The translations under genes were made by a program, and so were the position numbers. Positions 6,009-12,569 of a stretch of 16,017 nucleotides of DNA are shown piece by piece (positions within the stretch are counted from its first letter, which is position 1; each line of letters opens with the position of its first letter). A model generated the notes under the pieces. It did no database searches and had not been told where the DNA came from. It saw nothing but the letters and a program-made list of their open reading frames with translations. Origin of the DNA: Bacillota bacterium (GTDB taxonomy: Bacteria > Bacillota > UBA4882 > UBA8346); assembly GCA_023435225.1 (NCBI GenBank), contig JAEYRX010000110.1:1-16017 (forward strand), given 5' to 3'.

Positions 6009-6018
6009 ATCTTCGATA
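5988..6018. promoter_or_regulatory. Paired operator candidates for the XRE repressor
   Basis: ATCTTCGATA occurs at 5988-5997, inside the -35/-10 spacer, and at 6009-6018, at the expected transcription start. The copies are 21 bp apart, two helical turns on the same DNA face. Binding there would shut the rightward promoter. Confidence 0.55.
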
Positions 6019-6041
6019 ATGCGAATATTATCAAATTAATA

Positions 6042-6178
6042 AAGCTATCAGTCCCCACCGTTGCAAAGTGAAACTGATAGCTTCCCCACCACGTAAGGGG
6101 TAAGCCTTGCGTAGCTTAGCTATTTATTCTACATATTCACAAGGCTTTCCTCTCAAAGTGGCAACAAAATCAGAGAGG
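6042..6178 (+). promoter_or_regulatory. Multi-hairpin leader upstream of the SymE-like gene
   Basis: Three successive stems can form: AAGCTATCAGT (6042-6052) with ACTGATAGCTT (6073-6083), a perfect 11 bp; AAGCCTTG (6102-6109) with CAAGGCTT (6140-6147), a perfect 8 bp; and CCTCTC (6149-6154) with GAGAGG (6173-6178). The last stem would cover the ribosome binding site. A CCCC/GGGG stem at 6084-6100 competes or stacks between them. The region could be a translational control element, an antisense-RNA target, or a replication or nick site on single-stranded DNA. Confidence 0.5.
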
Positions 6179-6186
6179 AGAGAAAA

Positions 6187-6369
6187 ATGAAAAATCACCG
6201 GCAACTCACTGTAAGCTCAATTCAAGTTAATGACAAGCAAGTCCCTTGTATTCGTCTATCCGGTAATTGGTTAGCGGAAAACGGTTTTAAGAAAGGCCGT
6301 AAAATCCATGTTTATGTTAAACCCGGCAGCCTGTTACTAAATCTCGTATTACCGGAGGATGAAAAATGA
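6187..6369 (+). CDS. SymE-like AbrB-fold protein
   Basis: A 60-residue protein whose middle (VPCIRLSGNWLAENGFKKGR, residues 19-38) matches the core of the SymE type I toxin family, followed by the usual short strands (KIHVYVKPGSLLLNLVL). SymE proteins have an AbrB-type swapped-hairpin fold; E. coli SymE is an SOS-induced protein that binds nucleic acid and whose translation is blocked by antisense RNA. Here it is the first gene of the primase operon. It has a strong GAGAGGAG site that can be hidden in a hairpin, and it overlaps the next gene by 4 bases (ATGA), so the two are translationally coupled. It may act as a regulator or maintenance factor of the element rather than as a toxin. Confidence 0.7.
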   Translation: MKNHRQLTVSSIQVNDKQVPCIRLSGNWLAENGFKKGRKIHVYVKPGSLLLNLVLPEDEK

Positions 6370-7424
6370 ACCCATTAAACCGGATCGCCGAGCTCTATCA
6401 TGAATCATTTTTAACCAATCCCAAACCTCAAGAATACTTATCCGGCCTGAGAATAACCAAACCGGAGATTTATCAAGCTTTCCAAATCGGTTATGCCGAT
6501 GGTAAGATTTTTGAAATGTTGCCCAATGAAGGCGGGATATTAGATGAACTCAAGAAATTAGGCATCCTGACCAGAGAGGGAAAAGAATATTTGGCCGACT
6601 GTATCACTTTTCCGCTTTACGATGTTAACGGCAATGTAACCGGAATCTATGGGCGGAAAAAAGATGCTTCCGGCAAAGCCAAACATTTATATTTACCGGG
6701 GAAAAGAGGAATCTTCAACCGCCAGGCCGCTACCAGTTCCGCTGATATTATCATAACCGGTTCAATCATGGATGCCATATATCTTTACCAAAATGGCTTT
6801 CCCAATGCTATCCCGACCTATGGGAACGGCCTGACCGAAGATCATTTACAGCTGTTTCAAGATTACCGGCCCAAAAAACTCCATCTTTGCTTTAATGGAA
6901 CGGAAGCGGAAGAAGTTAATAAGACTTTAAATCAACTAGGACTTAAGACCCATATCATTCAATTACCTGACAACCAGAATCTATATAACTTCTTCAAATC
7001 CGGACAAGACTTTTCAGTAATACTGAGCCAATCGAATGCCGCGGATAATAACCCTCCAGGTTATTCCGTAACAGAGACCGAGATCGGCCTGGTTGTAACC
7101 TGCCAGGACCGGGAATATCGCATCCGGGGGATATCGTTACATCTCGACCGGCTGAAAGTTAACATTCGGGCAACCTTAAACGGCAAATATCATATTGATA
7201 CCTTGGATCTTTATCAAAGCCGGTCCCGCCGCTATCTTATCAGCCAACTGGTTAGGCTTTTCGAAGTGGAACCCGAATTAATTGACTCCGATCTCCTGTA
7301 TATCATCAGCCAGATCGAGACATATCATGCTAAACAAAAAGAAGGCGCAGACCAAAAAACTTACGAACTCACAAAACAAGAAGAAGAGGAGGCAGTCAGT
7401 TTTAAAATCCCACGACCTGCTTGA
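6366..7424 (+). CDS. DnaG-like Toprim primase part, degenerate active site
   Basis: 352 residues. Residues 1-120 resemble the DnaG catalytic N-subdomain (YLSGLRITKPEIYQAFQIGY, later CITFPLYDVNGNVTGIYGRK and HLYLPGKRG). Residues about 126-215 follow the Toprim fold (ADIIITGSIMDAIYLYQNG, GNGLTEDHL, LHLCFNGTEAEEV). In active primases the first motif carries a glutamate and the last a DxD pair; here Gly132 and Asn177-Gly-Thr stand in their places, so primer synthesis by this domain is doubtful. No CHC2 zinc finger is present, although a related finger is encoded at 5094. In relatives that I recall, this part continues directly into the AAA+ domain found in the next frame. Here the frame ends 22 bases after the point where that domain begins, so the gene looks frameshifted (see 7330). 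Confidence 0.75.
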   Translation: MNPLNRIAELYHESFLTNPKPQEYLSGLRITKPEIYQAFQIGYADGKIFEMLPNEGGILDELKKLGILTREGKEYLADCITFPLYDVNGNVTGIYGRKKDASGKAKHLYLPGKRGIFNRQAATSSADIIITGSIMDAIYLYQNGFPNAIPTYGNGLTEDHLQLFQDYRPKKLHLCFNGTEAEEVNKTLNQLGLKTHIIQLPDNQNLYNFFKSGQDFSVILSQSNAADNNPPGYSVTETEIGLVVTCQDREYRIRGISLHLDRLKVNIRATLNGKYHIDTLDLYQSRSRRYLISQLVRLFEVEPELIDSDLLYIISQIETYHAKQKEGADQKTYELTKQEEEEAVSFKIPRPA

Positions 7425-8586
7425 TAAAATCCTGGCCGATATGGACTTGTTAGGCCATGTTGGGGAAGAGGTAAATAAGCATTTGGCTTATTTGATCTCC
7501 GTCTCACGGAAACTTTCCCATCCGCTCTCCGGAATAATCATCTCCGGTTCCGGCGCCGGGAAGTCCGGGCTGGTGGAAATAGTCCAGGAACTGACTCCTC
7601 CCGAGGACGTGGTTTTTTACTCCCGGATTACGCCCCAGGCTCTATACTACATGGATCGCGACGCTTTAAAAAGAAAACTGCTGATTATCGAGGAACGGGC
7701 CGGCGGCGAAACCGCCGACTACTCAATCCGGGTTTTACAGAGCCGGCAGAAACTTTCCCAGGCCGTCCCGATCCGCGACCCGAACGGCGGCAGAATCCGG
7801 ACGATGACCTTTGAAGTCGAAGGGCCGATCGCTTTCCTGGAGACGACCACCAGCGCCGAGATCAATCACGAGAACGCCACCCGTTGTTTTGAGATTTACC
7901 TTGATGAATCCATTCATCAGACTAAACGAATCCACCAAGCCCAACGGGAGGCCAAGACCGGAAACGGGCTGGAAAGAAAGTCGGTCATCGAGACGATTAA
8001 AATCCGGCACCATAACTTACAAAGAGTATTAAAACCGGTTTATATAGAGATTCCTTATGCGCCATTACTCGACTTTCCCGCCGATTCGCTACGGACCAGA
8101 AGAGACCATGAAAGGTTTTTATCCCTAATTGAAGTAGTTACTTTTCTCTTTCAGTATCAGCGGAAGCAAAAAGAGATCGTTACATCGGACGGCGAGAAAA
8201 TAACCATAGTTATCAGTACCCTTGAGGATTACACCAAGGCCTACGAGTTAGCCAAGGGTATTTTAGGATTGACATTGGACGACCTAAAGAAACATGCCCG
8301 GGACCTGTTGGAGCTGGTCAAGGAACTGGTGGATCGGAAGATGAAGGAAACCAGCGAATTTACTTTTACCAGACGGGAGATCCGGGAGTTTACCGGCTGG
8401 CCCGATCACCAGATTAAGGCGCATATAAAGTATCTTGAAGAGATGGAATACCTGATCATCCATAAAGTCAAAGAGCGGGGCCAGTTTGAGTATCAATTAA
8501 ACAACCCGGAAGAAAGAAGGCAGTTGAAAGGACTTCTGACACCGGCGGAACTAAAAAAACTTCTTTCATTACAAAAGACCAGTTAA
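7330..8586 (+). CDS. AAA+ ATPase/helicase part, +1 frame of the Toprim gene
   Basis: The listed start is an ATG without a ribosome binding site. Convincing protein begins only at about 7402 (LKSHDLLDKILADMDLLG), where it should follow directly from the Toprim frame. The P-loop is GSGAGKS near 7545-7566; LLIIEERAGGE (near 7680-7710) is the Walker B candidate; LETTTSAEI and ATRCFEIYLDES follow as sensor-like and arginine-finger-like segments. The C-terminus (about 8340-8515; TFTRREIREFTGW and IKYLEEMEYLIIHKVKERG) is a winged helix. This is the motor half of a primase-helicase, expected to unwind DNA at the element's origin. The preceding frame must be left by +1 (or -2) at TTTTAAAA, 7400-7407. 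Whether that is programmed, a mutation or a sequencing error cannot be told from here. Confidence 0.7.
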   Translation, partial: LNKKKAQTKKLTNSQNKKKRRQSVLKSHDLLDKILADMDLLGHVGEEVNKHLAYLISVSRKLSHPLSGIIISGSGAGKSGLVEIVQELTPPEDVVFYSRITPQALYYMDRDALKRKLLIIEERAGGETADYSIRVLQSRQKLSQAVPIRDPNGGRIRTMTFEVEGPIAFLETTTSAEINHENATRCFEIYLDESIHQTKRIHQAQREAKTGNGLERKSVIETIKIRHHNLQRVLKPVYIEIPYAPLLDFPADSLRTRRDHERFLSLIEVVTFLFQYQRKQKEIVTSDGEKITIVISTLEDYTKAYELAKGILGLTLDDLKKHARDLLELVKELVDRKMKETSEFTFTRREIREFTGWPDHQIKAHIKYLEEMEYLIIHKVKERGQFEYQLNNPEERRQLKGLLTPAELKKLLSLQKTS

Positions 8587-8646
8587 ATAACTGGTAGGAC
8601 CGGTAGAAACTCAAGTTCTACCGGTCAATTGTAATAACGGTATTAC
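8578..8646. repeat. Three tandem palindromes before the recombinase genes
   Basis: First, ACCAGTT (8578-8584) with AACTGGT (8589-8595). Second, GACCGGTAGAA (8598-8608) with TTCTACCGGTC (8616-8626). Third, GTAATA (8631-8636) with TATTAC (8641-8646). All arms are perfect. The middle one has a terminator-like stem but no T run after it. Their packing directly upstream of two tyrosine recombinase genes suggests a recombinase or regulator binding site, perhaps an attachment core. A plain transcription terminator for the ATPase gene is the simpler alternative. Confidence 0.6.
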
Positions 8647-8699
8647 TTTAAGCTCACCGGAACAGCAGTAAATAAAAACATGAGGGGGGTATATGTTTT

Positions 8700-9629
8700 A
8701 TGATGAAACTTGACTTTTTAGTATTAAAATTCACGGAATATCTCAAGGTTAACGGGTTTGCAGAAAGGACGGTGGTTAATTACATTCAGAATATCGGGTG
8801 TTTTATGGACCATCTGAAAGAGCTGAAGATCGAAAATATTGCCGAAGTTGACCGTCAAGTGTTGGCCGATTATCAAAGCCGAATTCATCTGCAGGAACAT
8901 AAGGGCAAGCCGCTCTCATCCGCTACTAAACAGTTACGTTTAATTAGTGTCAGAATGTTCTTTCGTTATCTTGTGAAATCCGGATTTGTTACTTATGACC
9001 CTACTAGTAAAATGGACTTGCCGAAAATGCCCAAACCATTGCCAAAAGGAATAATGAATAAAAAAGAAATCGGCGAACTGCTTTCAGTTCCAAACTTGGA
9101 AACTCCAAGAGGCATTAGAGATCGGGCAATCTTAGAACTTCTATATTCTTCCGGAATTCGGGTAACCGAGCTCTGCAACCTGACCTTAAATGATATCGAC
9201 CTGAATAATGGCGAGATTCGCGTCAATAAGGGCAAAAACAACAAGGACCGGATAGTCCCCTTAGGAGATTTGGCCAGGGATTTTATCGAACTATATCTCC
9301 ATGAATCCCGGCTGAAATTAGTAACTAGCGATCAACAGTACTTGTTTGTAAATAAAAAGGGCTCCAAATACAGCCGTAGTCATATTCATAGTATTATTAT
9401 GAGACAAGGCCGGAAAGTTGGTTTAAAGGCCAGCCCGCATCGAATCAGACATACTTGCGCCACCCATTTGCTGAAAGGGAAAGCGGATATCCGCCATATT
9501 CAGCTTATCCTGGGACATGCCTCGATTAGTACCACCCAAAGGTATACCCAAGTTGAAATATCGGATTTAAAGAAGGTTATACGCCGCTGCCATCCCAGAG
9601 AGAAAGGAGAGATTGTAACCAATGGATAA
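8700..9629 (+). CDS. Tyrosine recombinase (integrase), first of pair
   Basis: 309 residues with the XerC/XerD-like plan: an N-terminal SAM-like core-binding domain (about 1-105) and a catalytic domain. All catalytic residues are visible: Arg154 in SGIRVTE, a Lys in the NKGKNNKDR hairpin, His247 and Arg250 in PHRIRHTCATHLL, His273 in LGHAS, and the nucleophile Tyr282 in TTQRYTQ. It should cut and rejoin DNA at specific sites for integration and excision. The ATG at 8700 follows a GAGGGGGG site by about 10 bases, and a second ATG follows directly. Its end overlaps the second recombinase gene by 8 bases, so both are made together and may act as a heteromeric pair as XerC and XerD do. Confidence 0.92.
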   Translation: MMKLDFLVLKFTEYLKVNGFAERTVVNYIQNIGCFMDHLKELKIENIAEVDRQVLADYQSRIHLQEHKGKPLSSATKQLRLISVRMFFRYLVKSGFVTYDPTSKMDLPKMPKPLPKGIMNKKEIGELLSVPNLETPRGIRDRAILELLYSSGIRVTELCNLTLNDIDLNNGEIRVNKGKNNKDRIVPLGDLARDFIELYLHESRLKLVTSDQQYLFVNKKGSKYSRSHIHSIIMRQGRKVGLKASPHRIRHTCATHLLKGKADIRHIQLILGHASISTTQRYTQVEISDLKKVIRRCHPREKGEIVTNG

Positions 9630-10560
9630 TCAATACTTGAATGATTTCATCCAACATCTAAAAATGAGTGATTATGCCAAATGTACCATCCGGGATTATC
9701 AATATTGCTTGCAAAAGTATTTGAGTTACTTAAAACAGAAAGAAATACCAAAAATAAAAGCGGTGACTGCTGAACAGATTGAAGAATATAAGCTTTATTT
9801 AAAGGAAGAGTATAACAGCCCTCTCGGAAAACCATTATCCGAGGGAGGCTTTTTTAATCACCTAAAGGCCTTACGATGTTTTTATCAATGGCTGGAGGAT
9901 ACTAATCAAATACTGCTAAATCCTATCGTTAAATTGCAGCAACCAAGAAGAACGAAAAAGAAGTTGCCGGTAATAGTAACTGAAGAGGAGATAATAAGGA
10001 TTCTAGAATCATGCCCGTTTAATACCCCTGCCGGTTTGCGAGACCGGGCTATTCTTGAAATATTATATGCAACGGGAATCCGGCGGATGGAGTTGGTCAA
10101 TTTAAATGTTTCCGATTTTTCATTTGAGAATGAAGAACTTTTCGTTATTAAAGGTAAAGGAAAGAAGGACCGTATTATTCCTTTGGGGAAGTATGCTTGT
10201 AAGTTCACCGAAGCCTATTTAAAGTTGATTCGTTCTTGGCTGGTAAAAAATCCGGAAGAAACGGCCCTTTTCTTGAATAGTGTTTCCGGAAAGAGATTAA
10301 ATACCTGGAATGTCAGTGATATATTGGAAAAGGCCGTTGAAAGGAGCGGGATAAAAAAGAGGATTACTCCTCATATGTTTAGGCATTCGATGGCAAGTCA
10401 TTTACTTAGAAATGGGGCGGATTTGAGGCATATACAGGCGTTGTTGGGACATGAGAGTATCTCGAGTACGGAGATATATACGCATTTATTGATAGATGAT
10501 TTGAAGAAGGTAGTGAAAGAGAGTCATCCACATGGAAGGAGGAGTCAGGAGAAATCCTGA
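9622..10560 (+). CDS. Tyrosine recombinase (integrase), second of pair
   Basis: 312 residues, same plan as the gene before it and clearly related but divergent. The catalytic set is complete: Arg154 in TGIRRME, a Lys in KGKGKKDR, His251 and Arg254 in PHMFRHSMASHLL, His277 in LGHES, and Tyr286 in STEIYTH. The N-terminal core-binding domain runs to about residue 105. GAAAGGAG lies about 13 bases before the ATG, and the start overlaps the previous gene by 8 bases. The last codons form the intrinsic terminator that ends the operon. Two complete recombinases without a third distinguish this from the three-gene RIT elements. Confidence 0.92.
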   Translation: MDNQYLNDFIQHLKMSDYAKCTIRDYQYCLQKYLSYLKQKEIPKIKAVTAEQIEEYKLYLKEEYNSPLGKPLSEGGFFNHLKALRCFYQWLEDTNQILLNPIVKLQQPRRTKKKLPVIVTEEEIIRILESCPFNTPAGLRDRAILEILYATGIRRMELVNLNVSDFSFENEELFVIKGKGKKDRIIPLGKYACKFTEAYLKLIRSWLVKNPEETALFLNSVSGKRLNTWNVSDILEKAVERSGIKKRITPHMFRHSMASHLLRNGADLRHIQALLGHESISSTEIYTHLLIDDLKKVVKESHPHGRRSQEKS

Positions 10561-10572
10561 TTTTTCTCTTTG
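10545..10572 (+). terminator. Terminator overlapping the recombinase stop codon
   Basis: TCAGGA, loop GAAA, TCCTGA (10545-10560), then TTTTTCTCTTT. The stop TGA is the last part of the stem. It separates the recombinase operon from the FRG gene. Confidence 0.85.
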
Positions 10573-10656
10573 GAAATAAAGGGAAGAAGGTAAGGAATAT
10601 CGAAATATTATGTAAAATTATGTTAATATTCCATATTTTCTAAAGGAGGTAACCTG

Positions 10657-11607
10657 ATGAACGAGAAAAACGATATCGAAATTATTGACTTTACTGATGT
10701 AAAAGAGGCTGTACATCGATTTCTTGAGTTTGTTGACAAGCATACTAATGACTGGAAAATTACTTCATCAGTTACTCGTCCATGGTTCAGAGGGCATGCA
10801 AAAGAAGAATATAAACTTCAGCCTTTCGTTTTCAGAAAAAACAAGAAATTTGAACGAGAATATAATGAATTCTGGCTTTGCACGAGTTTTCGTAATATGG
10901 CAAGTAACTTTGGCAAAGTTCCCGAAAAAAGAGAAGATATTGATAAATGGCTTTTTTTAATGCAACATGTGGGACTTCCAACGAGATTATTAGATTGGAC
11001 AGAGAGTCCGTTAACTGCTTTATTTTTTGCTTTTTGTGAACTTGAGGAATGTAAAAATCCGTCAATATATATGATTCATCCAGGTGCTTTTAATTATTTG
11101 GCCTTAAAAACATGGAAAAAGAAAAATTATACCTTAATGAAGAATTGTTCTTATGATATTGCGGAAATGGGAGAATATGTTGAAGAGTTTTCGAATACCT
11201 GGGTTAAGAATAAACCCGGTCTAGAGAATATCAGGTTGGCATTTAAATCAGTTAAAGATTCCAACAGAGTTCATAATCCCACCAAATATCCACTTCCGGT
11301 TCAGGTTAATCATTGTCATGAAAGGATAAGTGTTCAAAAGAGTTGTTTTATGGTTTGGGGCGAGTCAAAAGATGACTTGGAAACTATGTTGAAGGAAAAC
11401 GAATCTGTAGAAAAATTTATTGTAAAAGAAAATGGATTTATTAAAAAGTATATATTCAATTATCATAATAACCAAAAAAAGTATTGGGAAATTTATGATT
11501 ATATAAGGGAACTCGGGATTACATATAGTACAATATACCCGGATTTAGAGGGTTTAGCAAAAGAGTTAAGAGATAGATATTTACTTGATAATAAAGTTTT
11601 AAACTAA
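10657..11607 (+). CDS. FRG-domain protein
   Basis: 316 residues. The FRG-domain hallmarks are clear: RPWFRGH at 41-47, and QHVGLPTRLLDWTESPLTAL at 103-122 followed by FFAFCELEE. The C-terminal half (about 135-316) is charged and unassigned, with no membrane segments. FRG-domain proteins are frequent in phages, mobile elements and defence-gene neighbourhoods, but I know of no settled biochemical activity for this domain. AAAGGAGGT sits 7 bases before the ATG, and the gene follows the terminator of the recombinase operon, so it has its own promoter in the AT-rich 85-base gap. It is markedly AT-richer than the replication genes. The next gene has a nuclease-like motif, which suggests a two-gene cargo unit; that is inference. 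Confidence 0.8.
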   Translation: MNEKNDIEIIDFTDVKEAVHRFLEFVDKHTNDWKITSSVTRPWFRGHAKEEYKLQPFVFRKNKKFEREYNEFWLCTSFRNMASNFGKVPEKREDIDKWLFLMQHVGLPTRLLDWTESPLTALFFAFCELEECKNPSIYMIHPGAFNYLALKTWKKKNYTLMKNCSYDIAEMGEYVEEFSNTWVKNKPGLENIRLAFKSVKDSNRVHNPTKYPLPVQVNHCHERISVQKSCFMVWGESKDDLETMLKENESVEKFIVKENGFIKKYIFNYHNNQKKYWEIYDYIRELGITYSTIYPDLEGLAKELRDRYLLDNKVLN

Positions 11608-11744
11608 AGAAGTTGAAAAAAGAAGTATTAATAAAGAAAATTGGTACTGGAATGAGTTGGCGTTATATATTGCTGAAATATGACCTTCTTAGATAAAGGA
11701 ATGTATCTTGTGCCGATTCGGAGAAGTTGATTCCAAGGAGAAAT

Positions 11745-11792
11745 ATGAGGTTTATTAAAGAATTAAGGATTTTATTATTATGGAAGATTTAA
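11745..11792 (+). CDS. Short upstream ORF overlapping the next gene
   Basis: A 15-codon frame beginning MRFIKELRI, with an AAGGAG site 4 bases before its ATG, much better than the site of the following gene at 11780. It ends inside that gene by 13 bases, so ribosomes ending here could restart at 11780. It is probably a coupling leader rather than a functional peptide, or the residue of a deleted gene. Confidence 0.35.
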   Translation: MRFIKELRILLLWKI

Positions 11793-12439
11793 GAAAAACT
11801 GAACTTGAATTTGATCGGTTTGTTGAAACTCTTGGATATCAAAGAGTCTCTGATGATGTCGGATTTTCTCCTATTTTCGAAAATGCCGATTATGTTAATA
11901 AAGAAAACAGGATAACTATAGAATTAAAAATTATAAATAAAGAGTATTTCGAAAATGGTGGAATAATAGATTCCTTTAAGTCTGTAATAATAAAGCCGGT
12001 TTCCATTGATGAAAGAGGTTCAGGACAATATACTTTTCAATTACCTGAATTTAATAGAGAAAATAAACATGACAATTTTGAAGAACCACTTAGAAGAATA
12101 CTAAAAAAAGCTAATAAACAACTAAAAGAAACCAGGTCTTATTATTGGGGTGATAATGAATCATTCGGATTCCTTATACTTGCACAAGTTGGATTGGCTA
12201 TGATTAGTCCAGAAATTACAGGTCAATTAGTTAGAAAAATATTGAATAAGGAATTTCATTCAATTGATGGTGCAATTACATGTACCCCATATTTTAGTCT
12301 TATTGATCCCGCAACAATGAGAAGAAATCCTGAATGCGTATCTGTAACTAAAGAAATTAATCTAAAAGCAAAAAAACTCTGTATTGATATCGCTAATAAA
12401 TGGATCAAATTTTACGAAAATGGTGGTCATAAACGTTAA
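11780..12439 (+). CDS. Unknown protein with PD-(D/E)XK-like nuclease motif
   Basis: 219 residues, soluble, no signal peptide. I do not recognise the family. Near the N-terminus, ENADYVN followed by RITIELKII places Asp37 eleven residues before Glu48-Leu-Lys50. Two adjacent strands with D-x10-ExK after an acidic first helix (Glu8 to Glu16) are the arrangement of PD-(D/E)XK nucleases such as restriction enzymes and Holliday junction resolvases. The middle (RRILKKANKQLKETRS) is a basic helix that could bind nucleic acid, followed by GFLILAQ, strand-like. Its own ribosome binding site is weak (AAGGA about 10 bases away), and translation is probably coupled to the 15-codon frame at 11745. It follows the FRG gene after 172 bases on the same strand. 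The nuclease role is an inference from the motif. Confidence 0.6.
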   Translation: MEDLRKTELEFDRFVETLGYQRVSDDVGFSPIFENADYVNKENRITIELKIINKEYFENGGIIDSFKSVIIKPVSIDERGSGQYTFQLPEFNRENKHDNFEEPLRRILKKANKQLKETRSYYWGDNESFGFLILAQVGLAMISPEITGQLVRKILNKEFHSIDGAITCTPYFSLIDPATMRRNPECVSVTKEINLKAKKLCIDIANKWIKFYENGGHKR

Positions 12440-12482
12440 AGAACTGAAGATAGGTCTGTAGCTAAAATTAAAGGAGAAGTTC

Positions 12483-12569
12483 ATGTACCAAACTTTATCT
12501 ATGATTGCCTCCCAATTTGACATGGTTATTATAGCTGTTATTGAAGGGAGTTTAGAAAGTGTTTTTTAA
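12483..12569 (+). CDS. 28-residue upstream ORF, coupled to next gene
   Basis: The frame begins MYQTLSMIASQFDMVIIAVI and has 28 codons, with AAAGGAG 6 bases before its ATG. It is moderately hydrophobic and ends 11 bases inside the following GTG-start gene. The overlap suggests translational coupling. It could also be the start of a gene that was replaced by recombination. No relative is recognised. Confidence 0.45.
   Translation: MYQTLSMIASQFDMVIIAVIEGSLESVF

Noticed and set aside
6084..6104. CCCC...GGGG stem as an ICEBs1/Tn916-like oriT
   Set aside because: The resemblance is short and from memory, and no relaxase gene is present; kept only as a possibility in the leader entry.
7282..7401. 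Upstream part of the ATPase frame as real protein
   Set aside because: The Lys/Arg/Ser-rich translation (KKKAQTKKLTNSQNKKKRR) is the out-of-frame reading of a sensible helical segment of the Toprim protein.
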